Counted from the first letter of the stretch, positions 16,527 to 24,777 are shown. The stretch: 64,000 bases of DNA from Sulfurovum sp. XGS-02 (GCF_023213175.1 NZ_CP093312.1:2046001-2110000), one strand, 5' to 3'. The notes: a model not told the origin generated them from the letters alone. Made by a program: numbers and translations.

Positions 16527-17810
16527 CTATATACACTCCAGACTGTTACTTCTACATTTTTCAATATTTTTACGGATCACCGTTGATTTAGAGAAGAGTT
16601 CATCATCTTCAATCTTTTTAAGATGTGCTTCTGCACTATCATAATCTTTGGCCATATAGTATGAATATGCTAATGCATATCGCATATTGTCATTTTGCAA
16701 AAGACCATATCTATCCAAAGCATCTTTAAGTCCAATGATCTTCTCAAACTCACCTTTCCCGATAAAGATCGCAACTTTCTGTTTGGTCTTTTCTGCTTTA
16801 TCCGTCATCATTGAGTTGAGATACAATGCATGTGCAAGTTCACCGTTTCTTCTGTACATCTCTGCGGCTTCTTTAAGATAATTCGCATCATACAAAGAAC
16901 CCTTCTCAAATAGATCGGCAGTGATATGAGGCATATCTTTTTGGTTATAGTAATGTCCAAGCAGTATGTGTACTTTGGCCGAAGAGGGAAACTTCAACTT
17001 TGCCTCTTCAAGCACTTTGATCGCTTCTTCTGCCTCGCCACCGCTTTGAAGCATCTGTCCTAGAGAGATATACTCCTGTGCATTTGCCGGTAGCTTCTTC
17101 ATATAGGCTTTTGCTGCAGCGATCGAAGCTTGATAGAGCTTTAACTCCGCAAAATAGTAAAACTTCTGTTTCAACAACATTGCATCTTCAGGGAAAAGCT
17201 TTGCCCCTCTACTCAATGCATCGATCGCAGCACCTTTTTGATCAGCCTTCCAGTAACACTCTGCTCTAAGCGTAAACAGGGAGGCACGGGCACGTCCTTT
17301 TTCTCCTGCTGCATCCAGTGCATGTACCGCTTTGATATACTGTTCAGCCCTATAATATGCCTGAGACAGATAGATATAGATCTCTTCTATCTGATCTTTT
17401 CTCAATTTCTCCGGATCAAATGCAGGTTTTTTTACTACAGATGCTTCTTCTTTCTTCTTTGAAGAGAAAGCACTAAATAGATACTCTCTTTTAGCCTTCT
17501 CTTCCACCGGTGGGTCATACACCTTTTGTTGAGTTGAAACAATCGCCTTTCTGAAGGCATGAATGGAGGAGTCGTAATTCTCATTTTTCAAAAAGATCAA
17601 TCCTCTCATATTATAGTATTTATCCCACCCGATCTTTGTATGGGAATCTTTTGCCATCTGTAGCTCTTCAAGAGCCTTGTCGTACTTTCCATCATAATAC
17701 ATAATGGTCGCGATCTCCATATGATCGATCGTCTGCTCTTCAGGCTCTTGTGCCTGAAGTGTCATAACAGAGAAAAGAACAAATGATAATGTAATAATTT
17801 TTTTCAACAT
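16527..17810 (-). CDS. Exported tetratricopeptide-repeat protein of the TonB module
   Basis: 427 residues, a signal peptide (about 1-20, LFSVMTLQAQ) and then about eight to ten helical TPR-like repeats through most of the protein (for example around 35-70, 130-160, 240-300). It is periplasmic by prediction. A TPR protein is a regular neighbour of TonB2-type exbB-exbD-tonB operons in marine Gammaproteobacteria; its biochemical job is not settled and may be to bridge TonB and the receptor or peptidoglycan. It lies 9 bases after tonB and directly abuts the receptor gene, so it is firmly in this operon. Confidence 0.82.
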   Translation of the reverse strand: MLKKIITLSFVLFSVMTLQAQEPEEQTIDHMEIATIMYYDGKYDKALEELQMAKDSHTKIGWDKYYNMRGLIFLKNENYDSSIHAFRKAIVSTQQKVYDPPVEEKAKREYLFSAFSSKKKEEASVVKKPAFDPEKLRKDQIEEIYIYLSQAYYRAEQYIKAVHALDAAGEKGRARASLFTLRAECYWKADQKGAAIDALSRGAKLFPEDAMLLKQKFYYFAELKLYQASIAAAKAYMKKLPANAQEYISLGQMLQSGGEAEEAIKVLEEAKLKFPSSAKVHILLGHYYNQKDMPHITADLFEKGSLYDANYLKEAAEMYRRNGELAHALYLNSMMTDKAEKTKQKVAIFIGKGEFEKIIGLKDALDRYGLLQNDNMRYALAYSYYMAKDYDSAEAHLKKIEDDELFSKSTVIRKNIEKCRSNSLECI

Positions 17811-17819
17811 CTTTTAACC

Positions 17820-18458
17820 TTAATTAAAATCAAAGCGGACTTTCTGTTTCGCCCACACTTTGACAGGATTGCCTTTATATTTTGCCGGAGCAAAACGCCA
17901 GTTTCTTATACCTCTCAGTGCTGCCTGGTCAAATACACCTGCAGGACTGGAAGCGATCACTTTTGCCAGTTCCACACTTCCGTCTTTACCGATAAGCAGG
18001 TTCACAACCACATACCCTTTGATATGCTTTTTAGCCGCTGCAGAAGGATACTCCAATGGTGCACGTGAAATCACTCTTGGTTTACTGTCAACCGTGCCTT
18101 CACTCATCGCTGCATCTGCTGCCATATCACCTAAAAGGCTACTGCCGTCGCCTATGATATCCCCTGTAGCAAACTCAGGGATATTCATAGCAATCCCGCC
18201 AAGCATCGCCCCAAGATCCGGCAACGGTGCTTTTGGCTGTGCTTTAGGTTTTGGTTTTGGTTTTGGCTTTGGCTTCTCCATTTTTGGCGGCTGTTTTGCC
18301 ATCTTCATATAACGCATAGGGTCCTTGACTTTTTTCTCTTTCTTCTCGACCTTTGCATTAAATGACACTACAAGCACCATCATCAAAAAAGCACCGATTC
18401 CCATTGACCATAAGGCATATGATTTGGCACGATCTCTATTAAACTGTTTATTGGCCAT
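17820..18458 (-). CDS. tonB: Energy transducer TonB (TonB2-like, short)
   Basis: 212 residues. One N-terminal membrane anchor (about 15-33), a short Pro-Lys spacer (KPKPKPKPKAQPKAP, about 62-77) and a C-terminal TonB domain (about 128-212) containing YPSAAAKKHIKGYVVVNLLI and ending VWAKQKVRFDFN. The short periplasmic spacer is the feature of TonB2/TtpC-type systems rather than E. coli TonB1. It transmits inner-membrane energy to the receptor's TonB box. It is 6 bases after exbD in the Pho-controlled operon. Confidence 0.92.
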   Translation of the reverse strand: MANKQFNRDRAKSYALWSMGIGAFLMMVLVVSFNAKVEKKEKKVKDPMRYMKMAKQPPKMEKPKPKPKPKPKAQPKAPLPDLGAMLGGIAMNIPEFATGDIIGDGSSLLGDMAADAAMSEGTVDSKPRVISRAPLEYPSAAAKKHIKGYVVVNLLIGKDGSVELAKVIASSPAGVFDQAALRGIRNWRFAPAKYKGNPVKVWAKQKVRFDFN

Positions 18459-18464
18459 AATAGG

Positions 18465-18869
18465 TTATCCCATCTCTTTTGATGTGGATACAGCTACATC
18501 TTTTGCCCCTGACATACGACACTCATCCACTACATCGATCAATGTCTCTACAGGGATCGTATCATCAGAGATGACCAGTACAGACTTTTCTGTCGATGTA
18601 CGTAATAGATCTCTTAACTTGCTCTGGATCGCCCATAGTTGTACCGGTTGGTTATCGATATAAACCTGAGAGGTATTGTCAATATACACACGTACCACTT
18701 TCGCATCTGACTTACTGGCACTCGCGGCAGACGGACGATCAAGGTCCAGTTTCATATCTTTGACAAACGTAGTCGTTACCATAAAAAAGATCAATAGGAT
18801 AAAAACCATATCGATCAATGGTGATACGTCTACATTGTCTACTTCTTGTTTCTTTGGTCTAATTCTCAT
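18465..18869 (-). CDS. exbD: Biopolymer transport protein ExbD
   Basis: 134 residues with a single N-terminal membrane helix (about 18-38) that carries the essential Asp in VSPLIDMVFILLIFFMV, and a periplasmic C-terminal domain. It forms the proton-driven stator with ExbB. The gene overlaps the end of exbB by four bases and is followed closely by tonB. Length and key Asp are normal. Confidence 0.94.
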   Translation of the reverse strand: MRIRPKKQEVDNVDVSPLIDMVFILLIFFMVTTTFVKDMKLDLDRPSAASASKSDAKVVRVYIDNTSQVYIDNQPVQLWAIQSKLRDLLRTSTEKSVLVISDDTIPVETLIDVVDECRMSGAKDVAVSTSKEMG

Positions 18870-19501
18870 TCTGCATCCTTCGTGGATATAATATCTGTGA
18901 TCTGTTCAAATTCAAGTTCATAACGTTCTGCCTTTCTGTCAAGCACACGTCCTATAATCAATCCAGGGACGGCAACAACCAATCCAAGCTCAGTGGTAAA
19001 AAGAGCTTTAGAGATACCACCTGAAATACTGGCTCCCTGGGCAAACATAGAACTGCTTTGCAGTGCATCAAATGTTTCGATCATTCCCATCACTGTTCCA
19101 AGTAAACCTACCAGTGGAGCAAGTACAACGATCGTCTTGATCATAATTCTATAGCTGTTTACATCGCTATAGTACGGCAGTAATACCCCACTAATATGTT
19201 TTCTCACATTGGCTCCGATCGCTTTGGCCTCTTGCGCTGCTTGCAATGCATCGGATACAGCATAATCAAGCATACCCCTCATAGCCTGTGCTTCACCTCT
19301 TTTTTCATGCTTATTGATCAAACGGCGGACATTCCCTTTAGTCCCTCTATTGAGAATAAAATAACGATATCCCAGACCATACCAAAGAAAAAAGTTGAGT
19401 ACAAAAAGTACCCACATGACCACTCCTCCGGTATTCATAAGCTCAACAAATCTGCCGATTAACTCAAATGGCGAAAGCATCTCAGCCTCTATACTTCTCA
19501 T
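18866..19501 (-). CDS. exbB: ExbB/MotA/TolQ-type proton channel protein (ExbB2-like)
   Basis: 211 residues with three membrane segments: about 27-48, 118-145 and 160-185. The conserved MotA/TolQ/ExbB segment reads APLVGLLGTVMGMIETFDAL, followed by GGISKALFTTELGLVVAVPG. It forms the pentameric channel that drives TonB. It overlaps the upstream TtpC gene by 20 bases and exbD by 4, so translation is tightly coupled. Two ExbB-family proteins in tandem (TtpC and this one) are the hallmark of the Vibrio TonB2 system. Confidence 0.92.
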   Translation of the reverse strand: MRSIEAEMLSPFELIGRFVELMNTGGVVMWVLFVLNFFLWYGLGYRYFILNRGTKGNVRRLINKHEKRGEAQAMRGMLDYAVSDALQAAQEAKAIGANVRKHISGVLLPYYSDVNSYRIMIKTIVVLAPLVGLLGTVMGMIETFDALQSSSMFAQGASISGGISKALFTTELGLVVAVPGLIIGRVLDRKAERYELEFEQITDIISTKDAE

Positions 19502-20816
19502 AAAGGTTTACTATGTGCAATGCTTTTTGCTCCATAGAATCCTTAATACTCTGTGCCCAGCCAGAAAGGAGGTTTCCGATCAACAAAAGCGGAATAGCTA
19601 CGATAAGACCTTGCATGGTTGTCACAAGCGCTGCAGAGATACCTCCTGAAAGCAATTTAGGGTCACCTGTACCAAACTCTGTGATCACTTCAAATGTTTC
19701 GATCATTCCTGTAACGGTACCCAACAGTCCCATCAGCGGAGCAACCGCTGCTATAACCAGTACAAAACTACCAAATTTGTCGATCTGTGTACTTTCATTG
19801 AGGATATTTTCCATAATGACATCTTCAACATGCTCTCTATTTTTATCAATATTTCTAAGTGTAGACTTGATCACTCTTGCTGTAGATCCTTCATATCCTT
19901 TGATCGCATCCAGTGCTTCATCCTTTTTGCCACTCTCAACTTTTTCTACCACGATCTGAGTAATGTCTTGCACATTCGTACTTGCTCTCATCAGGTTGAT
20001 CACTCTTAATCCTAAAAGAATCAAACCAAAGAGCCCAAGTGCAAAAATGATATACCCGATGACACCACCATCTTCCATCGTATCTACAAAGCTCTTCTCC
20101 GTCACATAATCTACCTCTTTATCAAGGTTTTCATAGGCAAAGATATCTATCGTTTCAGTCTTTTCTTTAGCAAACATCGCTTTAGCATCGTCAGATGAAC
20201 CCACAGCATTCCATAGTTTATAGGCACCATCACCTGCAGGTGCAAGTGCCCCGGCAGCTTCTTTAGCGATACCATATGCAGCGATATTCCCTACTTTTAC
20301 GATATCACCTTCCACTTTTTTCCCATCCGGAAGATAGAATTCACCTTTTTCATTTCTCAAAGAAGAGAGTTCACTATAGAGTTTTATAGAGCTGCCAAAT
20401 GCCTGCTTGATCTTTTCTACATTATTTGTTTTATTATCATCTGAAACTTTCACACCATAGGGTTCAAGTGCCAAACGCGCCTGATTGACCACATTACCGG
20501 TAAGCCCTCCATTGTCCTCTTTCTCTGCCAGTATCTTTGTAAGTTTTTCCAGTTTTTCACTACTTACTTTTGTCTTTTCAGATACTTCAAGCAGTTGTGC
20601 CTGAAGTACCTCTACTCTCTCTTTGGACGCTTGAATATCATTTGCATGCTGTACCTGGTCTGTTTCAAGTCTCTTTTCAAGTTCCGCTTTTTGCGCCTTT
20701 AGAAATGCATACTCTTTTTGGTATGCTCTCTCAAGTTCACCTGCTTGTGTAGCTGTCGAAAGTGATACAAATGCTACAAACACGAAAAATAGTTTAGTAA
20801 TAGATAATGCTTTCAT
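19482..20816 (-). CDS. ttpC: TtpC-like protein: periplasmic coiled coil fused to an ExbB domain
   Basis: 444 residues. A signal-like N-terminus (1-25) is followed by a long coiled coil (about 28-100), a periplasmic domain (110-240), one membrane helix (about 250-272), and a C-terminal ExbB-like channel domain (about 300-440) with PLMGLLGTVTGMIETFEVI and GGISAALVTTMQGLIVAIP. This is the layout of TtpC, the fourth component that TonB2 of Vibrio needs for receptor energisation. Its stop is downstream of the exbB start (20-base overlap), and its start codon abuts the end of the DUF3450 gene (ATG at 20816). Gene symbol is by analogy. Confidence 0.85.
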   Translation of the reverse strand: MKALSITKLFFVFVAFVSLSTATQAGELERAYQKEYAFLKAQKAELEKRLETDQVQHANDIQASKERVEVLQAQLLEVSEKTKVSSEKLEKLTKILAEKEDNGGLTGNVVNQARLALEPYGVKVSDDNKTNNVEKIKQAFGSSIKLYSELSSLRNEKGEFYLPDGKKVEGDIVKVGNIAAYGIAKEAAGALAPAGDGAYKLWNAVGSSDDAKAMFAKEKTETIDIFAYENLDKEVDYVTEKSFVDTMEDGGVIGYIIFALGLFGLILLGLRVINLMRASTNVQDITQIVVEKVESGKKDEALDAIKGYEGSTARVIKSTLRNIDKNREHVEDVIMENILNESTQIDKFGSFVLVIAAVAPLMGLLGTVTGMIETFEVITEFGTGDPKLLSGGISAALVTTMQGLIVAIPLLLIGNLLSGWAQSIKDSMEQKALHIVNLYEKYRG

Positions 20817-21583
20817 TAGTTAACCCCTCTGAGTAATAGTGCGTTGGGCAAGGTAAAGTACCCTGTACGGATCTGTTTTTGCAATGCATCAAAAAGACCA
20901 ATGATCTGATCACGTTCAGTACTATCTTTTGTGACTTCATAACTGTACGTATCTCCATCTTGTTTCACATACCCGATCCTCTCATCCGGTGTTGCAAAGA
21001 ACATCATCACTGAGCCCACTTTGGCGATCTTTGCCATAGTGGCTTTTCCATCAAGTATGATCTCCTGTTTGAACTGCCCGATCTCTTTTGTCAGACGCAA
21101 TGCATCATCGTAGCTCGCCCAGGTCAAGGCAAGTGCCTTCTCTTGTGAAATATTTCCATTTTTAAGATCATCTTTGATCTGATGAAGTGCAGCTACTCTC
21201 TCTTCTACTTTGAAAGGGATGCCCCTTTTGATCTCTTTTTCAAGGGCCATAAGTGCTTCATTGACAACAGGCTTAAGGTCTACCGTAGCACTTCCCATCG
21301 TTTCTAGCTTTTTTTCTGTTTTTTCAATATTTTGTTGTGTAAGCTTCAATGAAGTTTCTTGTCTATTGATCTGTGCTTCATTATCAGAGGTTTGAAGTGC
21401 GTAGGACTTCATTTGTGCTTTGTATGCTTCTTTATTATCATCGATGTTTGTATAGAGAGATTCTACCTGTGATCTGAGCTCCATGATCGATTGAACCATG
21501 CTGTCATCTTTTGCTGCATGAAGCATTGTACTTGAAATAGCTAGAGCTGCTGATAAAGAGATCAGTCTTGTCATTTTTCCCAT
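20816..21583 (-). CDS. DUF3450 periplasmic coiled-coil protein, first gene of the TonB operon
   Basis: 255 residues: signal peptide (about 1-24, cleavage after LHAA), a long coiled coil (about 28-105) and a globular C-terminal half with the family's GIPFKVEERVAALHQIKDDL and ALALTWASYDDALRLTKEI stretches. DUF3450 proteins regularly precede ExbB-ExbB-ExbD-TonB-TPR operons in marine bacteria; function unknown. Its stop overlaps the ttpC start by one base. A Pho box lies about 50-85 bases upstream, making this the promoter-proximal gene of a seven-gene operon that ends with the receptor at 13350. Confidence 0.85.
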   Translation of the reverse strand: MGKMTRLISLSAALAISSTMLHAAKDDSMVQSIMELRSQVESLYTNIDDNKEAYKAQMKSYALQTSDNEAQINRQETSLKLTQQNIEKTEKKLETMGSATVDLKPVVNEALMALEKEIKRGIPFKVEERVAALHQIKDDLKNGNISQEKALALTWASYDDALRLTKEIGQFKQEIILDGKATMAKIAKVGSVMMFFATPDERIGYVKQDGDTYSYEVTKDSTERDQIIGLFDALQKQIRTGYFTLPNALLLRGVN

Positions 21584-21634
21584 TTTTTTTCCTTATGTAT
21601 CATTAAAAAATCGGTATGGATTTTAGTTTGTGGA

Positions 21635-21667
21635 ATAGTGCCTAAAATTCATAACAGAATGGAAACA
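21635..21667 (-). promoter_or_regulatory. Pho box and -10 of the DUF3450-ttpC-exbBD-tonB-TPR-receptor operon
   Basis: Minus-strand half-sites TGTTTCC (21661-21667) and TGTTATG (21650-21656), 11 bases apart, then 9 bases and CACTAT (21635-21640). The same CACTAT hexamer at the same distance occurs in the promoter at 24017. Confidence 0.72.
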
Positions 21668-21710
21668 AAACTTCCATGAGGAGGTGATGTATGTTTTGTT
21701 ATGTATAAGC

Positions 21711-21737
21711 TGTGAGACAGGGATTCCTTGTCTCACA
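21711..21737 (-). terminator. Hairpin after the beta-helix lipoprotein gene
   Basis: A perfect 9-bp inverted repeat, TGTGAGACA / TGTCTCACA, with a 9-base loop lies just past the stop codon at 21745 on the minus strand. No strong T-run follows. Confidence 0.55.
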
Positions 21738-21744
21738 TCAAGTT

Positions 21745-23967
21745 TTACTTATATGTAATTGTATTTCCTGTTGCTCCACCGTCATCAAATGCAACTTCAA
21801 GTGCTGCTGCTGATGTACCAGTAAAGTCTAAGCCAGTCCCTGTAGTCATTGCGACATTTTCAAATGAAGTAGTTGCCTCATTAATAAGATCGTTAGAGTG
21901 AAGAGCACCATGAGGTTCGATCTGCCCGCCATTGTGAATGATCGTACCATTTTTAAAGTGTCCGCCTATCCCAGCATTTTTAAAGTAGATTCCGCCCTCT
22001 TTAGCCTGAGTTGCACCCGTTGTGATCGTAAATCCATCAAATGTTGCTGCAGTATCTCCTGACATTTCAATACCTGCATTCCCTGTTGTTGTATTAATGA
22101 CAAGATTTTTTACCGTTCCAGAGAATCCATCATCGATGTCAAAGTAGTCATCTGTACAGTGTGTAACCGTAACATTGGTAAGGTTCACCGTACCACCCCA
22201 GATCTCGATACCGTCATCATCAGAATAGTCAATTGTAATGTCTTCAACAATAGTACCTGAACCAACACCTACAAAACTCAGGCCATTGATCTCTTTATCT
22301 TGAGCCATGGTAATACCTGAATTGAGAATCTTCACATTTCTCAAGATACCTGAACTGTCTGCCAGGTCCTGCCCAGATACGATAGCACCATTCGCATCTT
22401 TACCGCCACCAGCAGCAAAAAGGCTGTTTACCTCGTATGCATTCACTTGGTCATTTCCTGCATTTCCTATAAGTGTCAATCCACCCCATAGTCCAACTTC
22501 CTGTGCTGCAGTATTTTGTGATGTAAAGACAATAGGTTTGTCCACTGTACCAAGTGCATATATTTTAGCCCCTTTATCAACGATCATATATGAAGTGGCA
22601 TCTCCTGTTCCAGGCAGTCCAACAATAGTTGTTCCTTCCTGTATTCTCAATTCTGCTCCAGAAGTAACCACTGCAAGACCATCAAGTTCCCATATTTTGT
22701 CTGAAGTCAAGACTGTACATCCTGTCAAATCACCTGTAAGTGTGACTGAAGTCGGAACAGTACATACAACATTACCCGAACCACCTTCAAATGCCGTCTG
22801 AAGTGCAGAAGCTGAAGGACCAGTATAGATCAGACCCTCTGGCGCTGTAATAGCGACATTTTCAAATGAAGTAGTTGCCTCATTAATAAGATCGTTAGAG
22901 TGAAGAGCACCATGAGGTTCGATCTGCCCGCCATTGTGAATGATCGTACCATTTTTAAAGTGTCCGCCTATCCCAGCATTTTTAAAGTAGATTCCGCCCT
23001 CTTTAGCCTGAGTTGCACCCGTTGTGATCGTAAATCCATCAAATGTTGCTGCAGTATCTCCTGACATTTCAATACCTGCATTCCCTGTTGTTGTATTAAT
23101 GACAAGATTTTTTACCGTTCCAGAGAATCCATCATCGATGTCAAAGTAGTCATCTGTACAGTGTGTAACCGTAACATTGGTAAGGTTCACCGTACCACCC
23201 CAGATCTCGATACCGTCATCATCAGAATAGTCAATTGTAATGTCTTCAACAATAGTACCTGAACCAACACCTACAAAACTCAGGCCATTGATCTCTTTAT
23301 CTTGGGCCATTGTAATACCTGAGTTAAGGATATACACATTTCTCAAAATACCCGAACTGTCTGACAGGTCCTGACCAGGTACGATAGCACCATTCGCATC
23401 TTTACCGCCACCAGCAGCAAAAAGGCTGTTTACCTCGTATGCATTCACTTGGTCATTTCCTGCATTTCCTATAAGTGTCAATCCACCCCACTGACCCACA
23501 TCCAAATTTGTAGGATCTTCTACACGTTGCATAGAAGTAAAGATAATTGGTTTATCCGCAGTACCATCTGCAATTATTTCAGCATCTTTATCCACAATCA
23601 TGTAAGACGTTGCATCTCCTGTTCCTGCTAAACCTGCAATCACTGTTCCTGGCTCTATAGTAAGTGTTACACCTGGTTTTACAACTGCCAATCCATCAAG
23701 TACCCAAAGTGTATCATTGGTTAATGTCATAGAGGTACTAATGTCACCGGCAAGCGGTTTTTGAGGTAAAAATTTAGCAGCTGCTAAAATAGTGTCGAAA
23801 CTCGTAGGTGTTGTATTAGTAGTTGTGCTGCCAGTTGTACCACCTGTAGCAAGAGTATCACCAGTGATGGTGACAGTAGAATCACCATATGTCACAGTTG
23901 TATCCCCACAACCATTCATTATTGCTATAGCAACTGCTGACAGTGCAATTGTTTTCAAGTTTGTCAT
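21745..23967 (-). CDS. Tandem-duplicated beta-helix lipoprotein, Pho-regulated
   Basis: 740 residues from the ATG at 23967, chosen because AAGGAAAG precedes it; an ATG six codons upstream lacks a site. The signal peptide ends in a lipobox (IMNGC, Cys near 20). The rest is two long homologous halves (about residues 70-400 and 410-740), each with the stretch TIEPGTVIAG-like/GTGDATSYMIVDK, WGGLTLIGNAGNDQVNAYEVN, then strand-turn repeats (IDYSDDDGIEIWGG, HCTDDYFDIDDGFSG) that fit a right-handed parallel beta helix rich in Asp. Such folds bind polysaccharides or calcium. The gene has its own three-site Pho box. It probably sits on the outer membrane and may hand substrate to the receptor at 13350; that is inference. 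Confidence 0.75.
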   Translation of the reverse strand: MTNLKTIALSAVAIAIMNGCGDTTVTYGDSTVTITGDTLATGGTTGSTTTNTTPTSFDTILAAAKFLPQKPLAGDISTSMTLTNDTLWVLDGLAVVKPGVTLTIEPGTVIAGLAGTGDATSYMIVDKDAEIIADGTADKPIIFTSMQRVEDPTNLDVGQWGGLTLIGNAGNDQVNAYEVNSLFAAGGGKDANGAIVPGQDLSDSSGILRNVYILNSGITMAQDKEINGLSFVGVGSGTIVEDITIDYSDDDGIEIWGGTVNLTNVTVTHCTDDYFDIDDGFSGTVKNLVINTTTGNAGIEMSGDTAATFDGFTITTGATQAKEGGIYFKNAGIGGHFKNGTIIHNGGQIEPHGALHSNDLINEATTSFENVAITAPEGLIYTGPSASALQTAFEGGSGNVVCTVPTSVTLTGDLTGCTVLTSDKIWELDGLAVVTSGAELRIQEGTTIVGLPGTGDATSYMIVDKGAKIYALGTVDKPIVFTSQNTAAQEVGLWGGLTLIGNAGNDQVNAYEVNSLFAAGGGKDANGAIVSGQDLADSSGILRNVKILNSGITMAQDKEINGLSFVGVGSGTIVEDITIDYSDDDGIEIWGGTVNLTNVTVTHCTDDYFDIDDGFSGTVKNLVINTTTGNAGIEMSGDTAATFDGFTITTGATQAKEGGIYFKNAGIGGHFKNGTIIHNGGQIEPHGALHSNDLINEATTSFENVAMTTGTGLDFTGTSAAALEVAFDDGGATGNTITYK
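21851..22302. repeat. Near-perfect direct repeat, copy 1
   Basis: About 450 bases that match 22853-23304 base for base as far as I can read, offset 1002 bases (334 codons, in frame). Beyond 22302 the copies diverge by scattered substitutions and then more widely. Confidence 0.9.
22853..23304. repeat. Near-perfect direct repeat, copy 2
   Basis: Second copy of the 450-base repeat within the beta-helix lipoprotein gene. The homologous protein region is longer (about 330 residues per half) but only this core is identical at DNA level, which suggests recent duplication or gene conversion. Confidence 0.9.
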
Positions 23968-24016
23968 TTTACTTTCCTTAAACATAATTTAAACCAACCT
24001 TGGTTTTGTTTGCAGA

Positions 24017-24060
24017 ATAGTGACGAAAAGTGGAAACATAGTGGAAACATCTTGGTAACA
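24017..24060 (-). promoter_or_regulatory. Three-site Pho box and -10 of the beta-helix lipoprotein gene
   Basis: Minus-strand half-sites TGTTACC (24054-24060), TGTTTCC (24043-24049) and TGTTTCC (24032-24038), each 11 bases apart, then 9 bases and CACTAT (24017-24022). Confidence 0.82.
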
Positions 24061-24258
24061 TTTATGTTATCAAATGGTTATTTTATGTTTGAAAAGAGAA
24101 ATTTCGTGATATATGGAATAAGGTTTCTTCTATTAAAAGAAGTGAAGGAAAGAGAGGTAAGCCTCAATATATTGTAAATCAATCAAGCTATAACGTATGA
24201 TGCCGGGGAATCAATATTAAACTTGACGCCTTTCCATAAAAAACAGATATTTTCCTTA
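24061..24258. other. Intergenic region between divergent Pho promoters
   Basis: About 200 AT-rich bases. I see small inverted repeats (CTTCTATTAAAAGAAG near 24127 and GAGGTAAGCCTC near 24155) but no gene of credible length or RNA family that I recognise. Confidence 0.4.
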
Positions 24259-24291
24259 TGTTACCAATTTGTTATAAGTATAATATAGGAT
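24259..24291 (+). promoter_or_regulatory. Pho box and -10 of the 41-residue gene
   Basis: Plus-strand half-sites TGTTACC (24259-24265) and TGTTATA (24270-24276), 11 bases apart, then 9 bases and TAGGAT (24286-24291). A TATAAT also occurs at 24279-24284. Confidence 0.7.
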
Positions 24292-24333
24292 TGCCTTATC
24301 TCGAAAGAGAAAATATCCATTGAAAGGAAAAAA

Positions 24334-24459
24334 ATGAAACTAAGTAAAATGCTTCAAAAAGCAGTGAAAAAAGAAGGAAAACATTCACTGACTTGTAAGA
24401 CGATCGTTAAACTGAAGAACTCAAAAGAGTTCAGTTATCTTGTTGACAAGAACCGCTAA
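24334..24459 (+). CDS. 41-residue basic protein behind a Pho box
   Basis: An ATG at 24334 preceded by GAAAGGA opens a 41-codon frame ending TAA at 24459. The product is lysine-rich (12 Lys), with one Cys, no signal peptide or membrane helix; it begins MKLSKMLQKAVKKEGKHS and ends LVDKNR. I do not recognise a family. Its promoter has a standard Pho box, a good ribosome site and codon use like its neighbours, so I take it as a real small gene. It might bind RNA, polyphosphate or a partner protein; there is no direct evidence for any of these. Confidence 0.65.
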   Translation: MKLSKMLQKAVKKEGKHSLTCKTIVKLKNSKEFSYLVDKNR

Positions 24460-24465
24460 ATAAAC

Positions 24466-24777
24466 TTAGGATCCGAACGGATTCATTCCACCCATCATAC
24501 CCATCGCCTGGGATTTTTTATTGTCTTCTATCATTTTATTGACATCATTCATCGCAGAGATAAGAAGTATCTGTAAGGACTCCTTGTCTTCCAACAAAGA
24601 ATCATCTATCGTAAGATCTATCACTTCGCCGGCACCATTTGCAGTCAGTTCGATAAGGCCTCCACCTGCTTTTGCGGTAAACTGTATATTTTTAGCCTGC
24701 TCTTGTAACTCTTTTGCTTTTTCTTGCATCTGCTCCATCATCTTACCCATGTTGCTCAAGTCAAAGCCTTCAAACAT
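24466..24777 (-). CDS. YbaB/EbfC nucleoid-associated protein
   Basis: 103 residues with the YbaB/EbfC core: an N-terminal coiled region (MMEQMQEKAKELQEQ), the AKAGGGLIELTANGAGEVIDLTIDDSLL strand region and a C-terminal helix with a Met/Gly tail. Family members are small dimeric DNA-binding proteins. Its start overlaps the panD stop (TAATG at 24777-24779), so it is read with panD. It is usually next to dnaX/recR elsewhere; here that context is absent. Confidence 0.92.
   Translation of the reverse strand: MFEGFDLSNMGKMMEQMQEKAKELQEQAKNIQFTAKAGGGLIELTANGAGEVIDLTIDDSLLEDKESLQILLISAMNDVNKMIEDNKKSQAMGMMGGMNPFGS

Noticed and set aside
22307-22801. 164-codon frame antisense to the beta-helix lipoprotein gene
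   Set aside because: It lies opposite a strongly coding region with repeats, has no ribosome site or recognisable domain, and its length follows from the repeated composition.
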